From positions 62,001 through 126,000 of the forward strand of contig JADZAS010000011.1 of the NCBI GenBank assembly GCA_020852515.1: DNA of 64,000 bases, given 5' to 3'. The position numbers were made by a program, and so were the translations under genes. Under the pieces are notes generated by a model. The model was not told the origin of the DNA. It saw only the letters and a program-made list of their open reading frames with translations, and made no database searches. Shown piece by piece: positions 35,601 to 44,655 of this stretch (its first letter is position 1; each line of letters begins with the position of its first letter). This DNA comes from Phycisphaerales bacterium (GTDB taxonomy: Bacteria > Planctomycetota > Phycisphaerae > Phycisphaerales > UBA5793).

Positions 35601-36488
35601 GAGCAGCGGGCGGCGATGGTCGAAGCGATCGAGGCGGCAGTAAAGGCCGGGCAGGCGCTCGCGAGTGACCGGGCTTCGGGCCAGGGCTCGCTCTTCGGCT
35701 TCGGCGATGCACCGGCGGCGAGCGCCACGATCGAAGTGAAGACCGAAACCCCGCTGCCGCGAACGCAAGCGTGGGATCTGCAGCAGGCGCTGATGAACGA
35801 GAAAGAGGTGCTGGGCTTCTTCGTCTCCAGCCATCCGCTCGAGCGCTACAAGCAGCAGTTGGAGACGTTCGGCACCGTCACGTCCGTGACCGCCGCGGAA
35901 CTGCACGACGGCGCATCCGTGGTGCTCGGCGGGATGCTCACGCGCGTTCGGCCGGTGCTCGTGCGCAACGGACGCAGCGCCGGGCAGAAGATGGCGATGA
36001 TCACCATCGAAGACCTGCACGGCCAGATCGACGGCGTGCTCTTCTCCGACACCTTCGCCAAGTGCGGCGATGCGCTCGCGGATCACGCCATGCTGTTCCT
36101 GGTCGGACAGGTCGACAAGTCGCGCGGCACGCCGAGCATCAAGGTCGATCGGGTCATCCCCATGGCGCGGGCCGCATCGGAACTGGCCGGTTCGATCGAG
36201 ATCAGCCTCGAAGACGGCGAGCAGGCCGAGGCGACGCTGGCCATGCTCAACGGCGAGTTGCAGCGGCAGGCCCGACTCAATGGAAGCGCCGGCCGCCCGG
36301 TGCCGGTCCGGCTGCATCTCTACGCCGACAGCCACCATGTGGTGCTCGAGCCGACGCGGATCAAGGTCGCGGCCAGCGAATCCCTGCTGGCGTTCATTCG
36401 CGAGACCGTGGGGGCCGATTCGTGCAGCGTCACGGCGGGGGCGATCCCCGAACCGGCAGAGCGGCCCAGGCGCTGGGGCGCGAACTGA
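32682..36488 (+). CDS. dnaE: DNA polymerase III alpha subunit
   Basis: The replicative polymerase, 1268 aa, somewhat longer than the usual ~1160. The PHP domain opens with FAHLHLHTEYSLLDGG and MTDHGNVFGAVEFY. The catalytic acidic motif is YPDIDIDICQDGRGAVIEYV (about 450), with ARGSGVGTMVGYVLGL before it and GVHAAGVVIA, QWDGPTVEKFGLLKMDFLGL, YRPGPMDLIP and FNKSHSTGYAIVAYQTAYLK after. An OB-fold (GGMLTRVRPVLVRNGRSAGQ) lies near 1085-1160. Start is ATG 32682. The gene stands alone after a repeat-bearing gap; the aminotransferase gene follows in the same direction. Confidence 0.97.
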   Translation: MTKQNPPRFAHLHLHTEYSLLDGGNRIDKLVQRVRELGMDTVAMTDHGNVFGAVEFYTQAKEAGIKPILGIEAYVAPGDRRDRQFTGVADGGFHLVLLAENEQGWRNILKLTSDSFLNGFYFKPRMDKTTLEQWADGLIAINGHLGSSIAHHLLRFAQNPETESHWNAAVEEAKWHARIFKPGESGEPRFYIELQRHGVPEQDAINPHLIRLARELELPLVCDNDAHFMRAEDYDAHDTLCCISMAKVKTEENRLRYPRDLYVKSPEQMAELFPDVPEAMENTLRIAERCNVDLPAGQNHAPVVKPVIPKDKFKYTTGDRTKWYTEFCARYDLEPFDAMRDKETPDELKQRCDRALRELCDAGLIWRYGPDGVTEEIRARLDRELRILADKSISAYFLIVWDFVNWARQRGIPANARGSGVGTMVGYVLGLSNACPVRYGLLFERFTDPDRSEYPDIDIDICQDGRGAVIEYVRQKYGHVAQIITFGTLKARAAIKDVGRVLGLLPGETQRLANMVPDGLNVSIDDALEKEPDLRKEYDSRPEIRTLIDTAKALEGQVRHTGVHAAGVVIATQPLDNIIPLARPTGAKAGEGEAITQWDGPTVEKFGLLKMDFLGLRTLSIIERAKQLIRESLSEQAIRQALDIDDPNRDPLDLDRLTYDDPRVFELFQRGDTAGVFQFESGGMRKLLMEMRPDRLEDLIAANALYRPGPMDLIPDYNRRKHGEQPVPQVHPIVDRFTAETYGVMVYQEQVMQICHELGGIPLRAAYTLIKAISKKKEKVINAERPVFIAGAVKQGLEARKAEELFDLILKFAGYGFNKSHSTGYAIVAYQTAYLKTYFPNQYMAATLTYESQAQKVADWIAYLEDCRRAVFPDGHVGIDVQPPDINLSASDFSVVFDADEPRDHNHGHVRFGLRALKGAGEKAIAAVVEERVRQGPYRSLYHFCERVPLTIVNKATIEALIKAGAFDSVHGMEQRAAMVEAIEAAVKAGQALASDRASGQGSLFGFGDAPAASATIEVKTETPLPRTQAWDLQQALMNEKEVLGFFVSSHPLERYKQQLETFGTVTSVTAAELHDGASVVLGGMLTRVRPVLVRNGRSAGQKMAMITIEDLHGQIDGVLFSDTFAKCGDALADHAMLFLVGQVDKSRGTPSIKVDRVIPMARAASELAGSIEISLEDGEQAEATLAMLNGELQRQARLNGSAGRPVPVRLHLYADSHHVVLEPTRIKVAASESLLAFIRETVGADSCSVTAGAIPEPAERPRRWGAN

Positions 36489-36548
36489 GTCCTGCTGTTC
36501 GGGTGTCCCCCTCATTCAGAAGCGACCCAAGGGGTGATACAATTCCCC

Positions 36549-37766
36549 GTGAACCCGGTCGAGCCATCCAGCGCGCGCATCTATCTTGACAACTCGGCGA
36601 CGAGCCATCCCAAGCCGCCTGAGGTTTACCAGGCGATGATGCGCTTCGCCACGGAAATCGATGCTTCGCCCGGGCGCGGCGGGTATGCCGAGGCTCGCGA
36701 AGCGGGTCGCATCCAGCACGAGTGCCGCGAGCGCATCAACCGACTCATCAACGGCGAATCGCCCGAACACGTCATATTCACGCTCAACGGCTCGGATTCG
36801 CTCAACCTCGCCATCAAGGGGCTGATCAATCCCGGCACGCGCGACCACGCCGTGACCACGTGGATGGCGCACAATTCGGTGCTCCGCCCGCTCAATGCCC
36901 TTGCGGAGCGCGGCGACACCGAGCAGACGCGCATTCCCTGCGATCCGAGAACGGGCATGGTCGATCCGCAGGAGATCGCCCGGGCCATCACGCCGCACAC
37001 GCGGCTGGTGGCGATCGTGCACGGCTCGAACGTGACGGGTACGCTCCTGCCCATTGCCGAGATCGGCGCCATCTGCCGCGAGCGCGACGTGGTGTTCCTC
37101 GTTGACGCGGCGCAGACGGCCGGGCACGTGCCCATCGACGTGCGGGCCATGAACATCGACGTGCTGGCCTGCCCCGGCCACAAGGGGCTCATGGGGCCGC
37201 TGGGCACGGGATGTCTCTACATCAGGCCCGGGATCGAAGACCGCATCCACACCACGCGCGAAGGCGGGACCGGAAGTCTGTCTGAGAGCGACATTCACCC
37301 GTCCAACATGCCTGACAAATACGAGGCGGGCAGCCACAACGCCATCGGCATCGCTGGGCTGCACGCGGCGGTGGGCTGGATTCTCGAGCGCGGCGTCGAG
37401 CATCTCTGGGAGCACGAAGAAGAGATCATGAACCACATGCTCCAGCGCCTCGACGAGGACGACATGCCGGGCCTGCGGCTCATCGGCCCGCCGGACTTTC
37501 AGAACCGTTGTGGGGTGTTCTCGATCGTGATCGATGGCATCGAGCCCAACGAACTCGCGGCGATCCTCGAAGACGAATACAGACTGCTCACGCGGGCCGG
37601 CTTCCACTGCGCGCCCCTGGCCCACCGCACGCTGGGCACGGATCGCCTCGGGGGAACGACGCGCATCAGTTTTGGGGCGTTCAACACCGAAACCGACGTG
37701 GATGCTCTGTGCGATGCGCTGCAGGAAATCTGCCAGGAGTATGCGGCGACGTCTCCCAGCCGGTAA
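36549..37766 (+). CDS. Class V aminotransferase, cysteine desulfurase-like
   Basis: About 405 aa. A PLP enzyme of the SufS/NifS-like group: YLDNSATSHPKPPEVYQAM at the N-terminus, SNVTGTLLPI, FLVDAAQTAGHVPIDV with the cofactor-binding Asp, and CPGHKGLMGPLGTG with the Schiff-base Lys. In place of the usual active-site loop it has AGFHCAPLAHRTLG with a Cys near the position used by desulfurases. It resembles the cysteine-desulfurase-family branch whose substrate is not settled. The start is probably GTG 36549, about ten bases after AAGGGG; GTG 36534 lies on top of that site. No isc or suf genes adjoin it. Confidence 0.87.
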   Translation: MNPVEPSSARIYLDNSATSHPKPPEVYQAMMRFATEIDASPGRGGYAEAREAGRIQHECRERINRLINGESPEHVIFTLNGSDSLNLAIKGLINPGTRDHAVTTWMAHNSVLRPLNALAERGDTEQTRIPCDPRTGMVDPQEIARAITPHTRLVAIVHGSNVTGTLLPIAEIGAICRERDVVFLVDAAQTAGHVPIDVRAMNIDVLACPGHKGLMGPLGTGCLYIRPGIEDRIHTTREGGTGSLSESDIHPSNMPDKYEAGSHNAIGIAGLHAAVGWILERGVEHLWEHEEEIMNHMLQRLDEDDMPGLRLIGPPDFQNRCGVFSIVIDGIEPNELAAILEDEYRLLTRAGFHCAPLAHRTLGTDRLGGTTRISFGAFNTETDVDALCDALQEICQEYAATSPSR

Positions 37767-37821
37767 TCCATGAATCGCGGCGCCGGGCCGCATCGAACAC
37801 GCTCCGCGTACCATCACCAGA

Positions 37822-39339
37822 ATGTCCATCACCCGTATCGCCATTGTCGGCCGGCCCAACGTCGGCAAGAGCAGCCTGCTCAACATGATCGCCCGCCACC
37901 GGGTGTCGATCGTCGCGCCGACGCCCGGCGTGACGCGCGACCGCATTTCGGTGGTGGTGGAGGTGCCGCCGCCCACCGATCGTGAGGCCGATTTGCCGCC
38001 GAGGCAGGTCGAAGTCATCGACACCGGCGGCTACGGCATCTACTCGGGTGAGGAGGACGACGCGGACTCCAAGGCGCTGATCAAGGACGTCGAATTTCAG
38101 ATCGGCCAGGCGATCCAGAAGGCGGATTACATTTTCTTTCTGATCGACGCCCAGACCGGACTGACCCCGCTCGATCGCACCGTGGCGGAACTGCTGCGCC
38201 GGCAGGGCGGAACGCAGCGCGTGCGACTCATCGCCAACAAGGTCGATGCCGAATCGTGGGAGACGCACGCAGCCGAGGCGGCGGAACTGGGTTTCGGCGC
38301 GGCCATGCCGATCTCGGCTCTGAACGGCTACAACCGCAGGCGGTTTTTCGAGATGCTCTACGACCTGCTGCCCAGCGCGCCCATCGAGGCCGAGCCGGTC
38401 ATGAAACTCGCCATCGTCGGCAAGCGCAACGCGGGCAAGAGCACGCTCATCAACGCCCTGGCCGGTGAAGAGCGCGTCATCGTCTCCGAGATCGCCGGGA
38501 CGACGCGCGACTCGGTGGATGTGCGCTTCGAAATCGACGGGCAGGCGATGATCGCCATCGACACCGCCGGCGTGCGCAAGAGCAAAAGCCTGCAGAACGA
38601 CGTCGAGTTTTATTCGCAGCATCGCGCGCTGCGGTCGATCCGCAGGGCCGACGTGGTCGCGCTGCTCATCGATGCGACGGTGCCGGTGAGCCAGGTGGAC
38701 AAGCACCTGTCGCAGGAAATCCAGAACCACTACAAACCCTGCGTCATCGTCGTCAACAAGTGGGATTTGACGACCGGCCGCACGAACCGCAAGGGCGAGG
38801 CGATCACGCCGGACGACTTTCTCGACTACCTGACGAAGGAACTCGGCGGGCTCGATTACGCGCCGTGCGTGTTCATCTCGGCGAGCAAGGGCGAAGGCGT
38901 CCGCGACGTCGTGGCCATGGCGTTCAACCTCTACCAGCAGGCCGGTCACCGCGAATCGACGGGGGCGCTCAACGCGGTGTTCCAGCGGATTCTCGAGCAG
39001 CGCGGCCCCAGTTCGCAACTCGGCCGGCAGGCGAAGATCTACTACGTCAGCCAGGTCGCCGTGCACCCCCCCACCATCGCGCTGATGGTCAATCGCAGCG
39101 AACTGTTCGACGGCAACTACGAGCGCTACCTGCTCAATCGCCTGCGCGAGGAACTGCCCTTCAGCGAGGTGCCCATCCGACTGCTGTTCCGCGACCGCAA
39201 GCGCAAGTCGCTGCACGACCTCAAGCATGGTTCACGAGAGGCGCCGCCGGAGATGGATGAACTGGAGGCGCAGCTGGGGGCCGATGCGCCTGACGACTAC
39301 CAGGACGATGAAGCGCCGCTCGAAACCGAGCCTTCATGA
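37822..39339 (+). CDS. der: Double-domain GTPase Der (EngA), ribosome assembly
   Basis: 505 aa. Der helps mature the 50S subunit. Two GTPase domains are visible: the first with GRPNVGKSSLLN (about 9-20), TPGVTRD, DTGGYG and NKVD; the second with GKRNAGKSTLIN (about 199-210), AGTTRDSVD, DTAGVR and NKWDL. A C-terminal KH-like domain follows (from about 390; HPPTIALMVNRSELFDGNY). The first domain carries an acidic insertion (EVPPPTDREADLPPRQ) and the C-terminus an acidic tail of about 35 residues. The end overlaps the convergent bpt gene by 43 bases. Confidence 0.96.
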   Translation: MSITRIAIVGRPNVGKSSLLNMIARHRVSIVAPTPGVTRDRISVVVEVPPPTDREADLPPRQVEVIDTGGYGIYSGEEDDADSKALIKDVEFQIGQAIQKADYIFFLIDAQTGLTPLDRTVAELLRRQGGTQRVRLIANKVDAESWETHAAEAAELGFGAAMPISALNGYNRRRFFEMLYDLLPSAPIEAEPVMKLAIVGKRNAGKSTLINALAGEERVIVSEIAGTTRDSVDVRFEIDGQAMIAIDTAGVRKSKSLQNDVEFYSQHRALRSIRRADVVALLIDATVPVSQVDKHLSQEIQNHYKPCVIVVNKWDLTTGRTNRKGEAITPDDFLDYLTKELGGLDYAPCVFISASKGEGVRDVVAMAFNLYQQAGHRESTGALNAVFQRILEQRGPSSQLGRQAKIYYVSQVAVHPPTIALMVNRSELFDGNYERYLLNRLREELPFSEVPIRLLFRDRKRKSLHDLKHGSREAPPEMDELEAQLGADAPDDYQDDEAPLETEPS

Positions 39340-40133
39340 ATGCGAAGCGCGGGGCCGAGTTCGACCGTCGGCCGGCGGTCCCACGGCACATGCTGATCGA
39401 CGCGCCTCCAGCGCCCGGCTTCGAGCACTTCGTGGGGCCGGAAGCGCGCTTTGTACGCCATCGTCTTGGAACCGTCCACCCAGTATCCCAGGTACAGGCG
39501 CGACTCCGACCCGGCCGGGCAGTGTCGCGCGCAGAACTCGATCGACTTGAAGATGTTATACGTGCCGAGCGAACGTCGAGGCAGCTCGGGGTCGAAATAG
39601 CAGTAGACGCAGCTCCACGCGGCAGGCGTGCGGTCGATGGTGCCCACGCAGATGAGGCGCCCCTCAAGTCGCAATTCGAGTTCGCATGTATCCACAGGCG
39701 ACTGGCCGAGGAAGAGTTCGAATTCGCGGCGAGAGCCGGTCATCATCCCGTCGTGCCGCTGCCTGATGTAGCGGCGATAGAGGTCGTAGCGCTCGTCGTC
39801 GATCGTGACGGGCACGAGGCGCGCGGAGAGATCGCAGTTGAGCCGTGCCAGCCGGCGCATGGTGCGATCGGGCGCGAAGGCGCCGACGGGGATGCGCAGC
39901 GACTTGCACTGGCTGCAGAAAGGGCAGGCCGGCTCGTAGATCGTCATGCCCGAGCGGCGCCAGCCTGATTCGAGCATCGTCTGCCACGTGCCCGACTGCA
40001 TGCGATGCACGCCAAAGCCGCGATCGCGTGCAACCTGGCCGGGCAGGTAGGCGCAAGCGTGCGGCGGCGACTCGGGCAGCGTGTGCAGCACCTGCACGGC
40101 CGATTGTCGAACTTCCGACGACTGCTCCGTCAC
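39297..40133 (-). CDS. bpt: Bacterial aspartate/glutamate leucyl-tRNA-protein transferase
   Basis: About 278 aa. Bpt adds leucine from Leu-tRNA to N-terminal Asp or Glu and marks proteins for ClpAP through the N-end rule. Family signs are ACAYLPGQVARDRGFG, LESGWRRSGMTIYEPACPFC with SQCKSLRIPV, YRRYIRQRHDGMM, YCYFDPELPRRSLGTYNI and LYLGYWVDGSKTMAYKARF. The start is taken as GTG 40133, with GAGGA nine bases upstream and the lysA stop just before it; TTG 40142 would overlap that stop. It is downstream of lysA in the same operon and overlaps der tail to tail. Confidence 0.93.
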   Translation of the reverse strand: MTEQSSEVRQSAVQVLHTLPESPPHACAYLPGQVARDRGFGVHRMQSGTWQTMLESGWRRSGMTIYEPACPFCSQCKSLRIPVGAFAPDRTMRRLARLNCDLSARLVPVTIDDERYDLYRRYIRQRHDGMMTGSRREFELFLGQSPVDTCELELRLEGRLICVGTIDRTPAAWSCVYCYFDPELPRRSLGTYNIFKSIEFCARHCPAGSESRLYLGYWVDGSKTMAYKARFRPHEVLEAGRWRRVDQHVPWDRRPTVELGPALRIHEGSVSSGASSSW

Positions 40134-40138
40134 GACGT

Positions 40139-41485
40139 TCAATCCTCAAGGGGCGGTCCGAGCAGCGGCTCGGCCTGGCGCTCCCGCGCGACGAGATCAT
40201 CATACGTCTCGCGCGTGCGGATCACCGAGGCCCGCTCGCCGACGACGAGCACTTCGGCCGGCAGCGGGTGAGAATTGTAGTGGCTGGCCATCACCATGCC
40301 GTAGGCTCCCGCGGAGAACACCGCCAGCAGATCACCCCGCACCATGGGAGGCAGGCCGCGGTCCTTGGCCAGAAAGTCGCTGCTTTCGCAGATCGGGCCG
40401 ACCACGTCGCACAGTTCCAGGCCCGGCAGATCCATTTCCTGTTCGCGCTTCTGTGGCACATGCAGGCGCGAGACGCGGGCTGGCCAGATGAAGTGAAACG
40501 AGCCGTACAGCGCGGGACGGATCAGCGTGTGCATTCCGCCGTCGATGATCACAAAGTGCCGCTGACCCGACTTCTTGAGGTATTGCACGCGGCTGAGCAG
40601 GATGCCGGCGTTGGCGATGATCGACCGGCCCGGTTCGAGGATGATCTTCAGGCCGCGCTGCACGTGTTCCCTGACCAGCGGCACGATCGCCGAGGCGTAG
40701 TCGGCGGCGAGGGGCGACTGCGCGCTGGTGTAGTCAGCGCCGAATCCGCCGCCGAGATTGAGCGCGGTAATCCTGTGCCCCGCCGCAACGAGTTCGTCGA
40801 TGAGCGCCAGAGCGCGCTTCACGGCTTCGATGTAGGGCTCGACGGTGTAGACCGGCGAGCCGATGTGCAGGTGGATCGCCGTCAGGCGGCAGTGCTCGTT
40901 GCGGCCATACTTGCGGAAGAACGCCCGGGCCCGTTCGAGATCGACGCCAAACTTCGTTTCCTTCTTGCCCGTCGTCGTGTAGACGTGGGTCTTGGGATCG
41001 ACGTCAGGGTTGACGCGCAGCGTCGCTTCGCAACTGACGCCGCGGCTGCGCGCGATGGATGCGATGTTCTCAAACTCCGCCTCGGATTCGATGTTGAACA
41101 GCCGGATGCCGTGCCGCGTTGAACCTTCAGGGTTGTAGTCGAGCGCTTCGACGATTTCATCATCCGTCTTGCCCACGCCCGCGTATACGATGCGGCTGCC
41201 GGGAACTTTCGCCAGGCCTGCGCGGAAGAGTTCACCCCCGCTGACGACATCCATACCCGCGCCGAGATCGGCCAGGAGTTTGAGAATCGAAAGGTTTGAG
41301 CAACTCTTGATCGAGTAGCAGATGAGCGGCGAGACTTCTTTGAACGCGGCGACGAGCTTGCGGTAATGGTCGGTGATCGTGGCAGCGCTGTAGATGTAGA
41401 CGGGCGTGCCCGCGGCTGCAGCAATGTCTTCGACGGCGACATCCTCGCAGAAGAGGCGCCCGTCACGATAGTTGAACTGATCCAT
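40139..41485 (-). CDS. lysA: Diaminopimelate decarboxylase
   Basis: 448 aa, PLP-dependent alanine-racemase-fold enzyme making L-lysine from meso-diaminopimelate. The PLP lysine lies in CYSIKSCSNLSILKLLADLG (about 57-76). GAGMDVVSGGEL, HLHIGSPV, NLGGGFGADY and LEPGRSIIANAG bind cofactor, and GPICESSDFL supplies the active-site Cys of the partner subunit. ATG 41485 has AAGGA five bases upstream. The bpt gene follows almost directly. Confidence 0.96.
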   Translation of the reverse strand: MDQFNYRDGRLFCEDVAVEDIAAAAGTPVYIYSAATITDHYRKLVAAFKEVSPLICYSIKSCSNLSILKLLADLGAGMDVVSGGELFRAGLAKVPGSRIVYAGVGKTDDEIVEALDYNPEGSTRHGIRLFNIESEAEFENIASIARSRGVSCEATLRVNPDVDPKTHVYTTTGKKETKFGVDLERARAFFRKYGRNEHCRLTAIHLHIGSPVYTVEPYIEAVKRALALIDELVAAGHRITALNLGGGFGADYTSAQSPLAADYASAIVPLVREHVQRGLKIILEPGRSIIANAGILLSRVQYLKKSGQRHFVIIDGGMHTLIRPALYGSFHFIWPARVSRLHVPQKREQEMDLPGLELCDVVGPICESSDFLAKDRGLPPMVRGDLLAVFSAGAYGMVMASHYNSHPLPAEVLVVGERASVIRTRETYDDLVARERQAEPLLGPPLED

Positions 41486-41530
41486 GCGAATCCTTCGGTT
41501 GAGCGGCCGGCGCGCCGCGCTTGGCGGTGA

Positions 41531-44500
41531 TTATTGGCGCAGCGAACGGGCAAGGAATTCGAGGGGATGCAGCGCCGCCGCGCCGGCGCCGTCGTGCACC
41601 TGGTGCCGGCAACTCGTGCCGGGCGCCAGGACCACGTCGCCCGCGCTGAGCTGCCGGACCGCGGGAAAGAGCGCCAACTCGCCGATTTTCATGGAGAGGT
41701 CATAGCGGTGGGCGGCGTAGCCGAATGAGCCGGCCATGCCGCAGCAGCCCGTGTCGAGCACATGCAGGCGCGGCCCGAACAGCCGGCGGAGAATCGCAGC
41801 CGAAGTGTCCACCCCCCAGAGTGCCTTCTGGTGGCAGTGCCCGTGCAGGAGTATTCGGCCATCGTCGTGGCCACTCGCTCGCGGCGCCCACTGCGGCCGG
41901 CGCGGGTGCGCATCGTGGAACCGCTCGAGAAAGTCCTCCACGAGCCAGGCCCGCGGGGCGATGGACTGCGCGTGCACGCGCGCTGACGGGGCCAGGCGCA
42001 GCGTCTGCCATTCATCATGAATGCTGGCGAGGCAACTCGGCTCGCAGACCAGCACGGCCCGGGCCTGGTGCGCGCTGACGAGTGATGACAGGCGCCCGGC
42101 CGTGGCGGCGATGGTCCGGTGCGCCTGATCGAGCAGGCCCGTTGAAATCATCGCCCGGCCGCAGCAGCCGGCATCGGCCACGATCACGCGATAGCCAAAG
42201 GCGTCGAGCAGGCGCATGGCCGCGAGTCCGATGTGCGGCTCATTGAACGCGGTGAAGCAGTCGCCGTAGAGAATGACGGCCGGTGCGCTGCCGTCGGCCG
42301 TGGCGCGGAAGTCCAGAGCCTGGCGGAAGAGCGAATGGGCGAAGTGCGGCAGCGAGCGCTGCGGCGCCAGGCCCAGCAATCGATTGACGATGGCGCGAAT
42401 CGGCGGCGAATCGGCAAGCGTGTTGGCGAAGGCCGGCATCCACGAGCCAAGCCGGTTCAGCCGGTCCACGCGACCGAGCAGGCGCGCCGCCAGTGGAATA
42501 CGCCCTGCGTCGCGATACGACTGCGCGAGGTATTCCGCCTTGTACTTCGCGACATCGACGTTGCTCGGGCACTCGGTCTTGCAGGCCTTGCAGCTCAGGC
42601 ACAGATCAAGCGTTTCGAGCGTGCTCGCATCATTCCAGTCGGCCTTGCCGCGCTGCCCGAACTGTCCGGAGATGGCCAGGCGCAGCGCGTTGCCCCGGCC
42701 GCGCGTGCAGTGGCGCTCGTCGAGGCTGGCCATGTAGGAGGGGCACATCGTGCCGCCGGTCTTCTTGCGGCAGACGCCGGCGCCGTTGCACAGTTCGACG
42801 GCGTGGTCGAATCCTCCTTCGCGGCTGTAATCGAAAAACATCTCAGGCAGATGCGCGGCGCCGCCGGACTGCTCCTCGTGCTGCACGCGCGTGGATTCGT
42901 GAATCGAAGCGATGGGGCCGGGCGCCACGATGTTGCCGGGGTTGAACAGGTTGTGCGGATCAAAAACCTGCTTGATCTCGCGAAAGGCATTCATGAGTTC
43001 ACGGCCGTAGAAGCGCTCGAGCAGCGGGCCGCGAGCCCGGCCGTCGCCGTGCTCGCCCGACATGACGCCGCCGAGCGACTGCGCCAAGTCGGCCGTCTCG
43101 ATCGCGATCTCTTCCATGCGCTTCCGGTCAGCCGCATCGCGCAGGTCAAGCAGCGGGCGCACGTGCAGCACGCCGACCGAGGCGTGCGCGTAGAACGAGG
43201 CGATCGTGCCGCGCGACTCGACAATGCGCCGGAACTCGCGCACGAACTCACTGAGACGTTCGACTGGCACGGAATTGTCTTCGACGAAGCCGACGGGCTT
43301 GCGCCGGCCGGGAATGCCGTGCAGCAGCGGCTCGCCCGCCTTGCGTAGTTTGAGCGCCTGCATGATCGCGGCTCGATCGCTGTAGCAGGCGACGGATGCG
43401 CCCGGGAACTGCCTGGGGATCATCACATGCAATTCGGCAAACCGATCTTCGATCTCACCAGTCCCCTGCTCGGACTGAAACTCAACGTAGAGCACCGCTC
43501 TTAGAGCGGGCGCGTGAGTTGCATCGCTTGCGAGGGGCTGAGGCATGAGTTGGACGTACTGGCGGTACTCCGCATTCTCATTCGCAAGGTTGAGAATGAG
43601 ATCATCGAGCAGTTCGACTGCGGATGGGTTGAGAGTGAGCAGCGGCACCACCGCGTCGATGGCCTGTTCGAGCGAGGCAAAGCCGATCACCGCCAGGCCG
43701 GTCGATCTGGGAACCGGATGCAGCCAGAGGTTGGCGGCGGTCACAAAGGCGAGCGTGCCCTCGGAGCCGCAGATGAGTTTGGCGAGATCGACTTCATCAA
43801 GCGGGTCGCTCCCGCTGCACTGCGCTTCATCAAGATCGGCGAGAATCATGTCCAGCGCATAGCCGGCGTTGCGGCGGCGCGTCTTTGGATAGCGCTCGCG
43901 GATGAGCCGCTCGTGCCGGCGGACGACGTCGATGACCCCATCGGTCAGGCGGCGCGCGATGGCGCGATCGCGATCCATCCGCTCCTGCACAGGCGGAGGA
44001 ATCTCGATGCCCCGCAGGTTGCCGCAGCCCGCCGCGCCCCGGGCCAGGGTGATGCGCTCGCCCGTCGAGAGCACCACGTGCACGGCTTCGACGTTCTCGA
44101 CCGTGCGGCCGTACTTGATCGAGCGCGTGCCGGCGGCGTTGTTGCCGATGCATCCGCCGATGTTGGCCTGCCGGGCCGTGGCGGGGTCAGGTGCGAAGAA
44201 CAAGCCCTCCGGTCGCAACTCATCGTTGAGATCGTCGATGGTCATTCCGGCGCCGACCATGCAGCACTTCGTGGAGTGGCACACCCAGCCGAGGCTGCGG
44301 AGATTGACGGATGTGTCGATGACGATCGCGCTATTGACGCACTGACCCGCCAGGCTCGTCCCCCCGCCGCGCGGCAGCACCGGAAGGTCGTGCTCACGCG
44401 CGTAGCGGACGACCGTCTCGACATCTTCGTCATCTGCCGGCACAACGACGCCCAGCGGCTCGACCTGGTAGATGCTCGCGTCGGTGGAGTAGAGCATGCG

Positions 44501-44611
44501 ATCGTGCCGGTCGAAGCGCACCTGCCCGCGAATGAGATCGCGCAGAGCTGCGGCGTGGCGCATCATCGCCGAGGGTTCGTTCGAAATGACGGGAAGTGAG
44601 GTGGAGCCCAT
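41531..44611 (-). CDS. Large FAD/iron-sulfur 2-hydroxyacid dehydrogenase (YdiJ/GlcD-GlpC fusion type)
   Basis: 1026 aa, close to the length of E. coli YdiJ. The N-terminal PCMH-type FAD domain shows PRGGGTSLAGQCVNSA and ANIGGCIGNNAAGTRSIKYG, followed by an FAD-oxidase C domain (VLHVRPLLDLRDAADRKRM, GVMSGEHGDGRARG). Two [4Fe-4S] motifs follow: CNGAGVCRKKTGGTMCPSY and CLSCKACKTECPSNVDVAKY. The C-terminal region holds two CCG-type repeats, ADAGCCGRAMISTGLL and LDTGCCGMAGSFGY. Such proteins oxidise D-2-hydroxyacids such as D-2-hydroxyglutarate or D-lactate and pass electrons on through the iron-sulfur part. Substrate is not fixed by sequence. The start is ATG 44611, with only a weak ribosome site. 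Confidence 0.9.
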   Translation of the reverse strand: MGSTSLPVISNEPSAMMRHAAALRDLIRGQVRFDRHDRMLYSTDASIYQVEPLGVVVPADDEDVETVVRYAREHDLPVLPRGGGTSLAGQCVNSAIVIDTSVNLRSLGWVCHSTKCCMVGAGMTIDDLNDELRPEGLFFAPDPATARQANIGGCIGNNAAGTRSIKYGRTVENVEAVHVVLSTGERITLARGAAGCGNLRGIEIPPPVQERMDRDRAIARRLTDGVIDVVRRHERLIRERYPKTRRRNAGYALDMILADLDEAQCSGSDPLDEVDLAKLICGSEGTLAFVTAANLWLHPVPRSTGLAVIGFASLEQAIDAVVPLLTLNPSAVELLDDLILNLANENAEYRQYVQLMPQPLASDATHAPALRAVLYVEFQSEQGTGEIEDRFAELHVMIPRQFPGASVACYSDRAAIMQALKLRKAGEPLLHGIPGRRKPVGFVEDNSVPVERLSEFVREFRRIVESRGTIASFYAHASVGVLHVRPLLDLRDAADRKRMEEIAIETADLAQSLGGVMSGEHGDGRARGPLLERFYGRELMNAFREIKQVFDPHNLFNPGNIVAPGPIASIHESTRVQHEEQSGGAAHLPEMFFDYSREGGFDHAVELCNGAGVCRKKTGGTMCPSYMASLDERHCTRGRGNALRLAISGQFGQRGKADWNDASTLETLDLCLSCKACKTECPSNVDVAKYKAEYLAQSYRDAGRIPLAARLLGRVDRLNRLGSWMPAFANTLADSPPIRAIVNRLLGLAPQRSLPHFAHSLFRQALDFRATADGSAPAVILYGDCFTAFNEPHIGLAAMRLLDAFGYRVIVADAGCCGRAMISTGLLDQAHRTIAATAGRLSSLVSAHQARAVLVCEPSCLASIHDEWQTLRLAPSARVHAQSIAPRAWLVEDFLERFHDAHPRRPQWAPRASGHDDGRILLHGHCHQKALWGVDTSAAILRRLFGPRLHVLDTGCCGMAGSFGYAAHRYDLSMKIGELALFPAVRQLSAGDVVLAPGTSCRHQVHDGAGAAALHPLEFLARSLRQ

Positions 44612-44655
44612 CGAGGCTCATTAAAGCGTGGCCGCGCGTCCGGATCGGGCGCGGA

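Noticed and set aside
34539-36515. 658-codon open frame on the minus strand
   Set aside because: Antisense to dnaE; composition biased and no recognisable domain.
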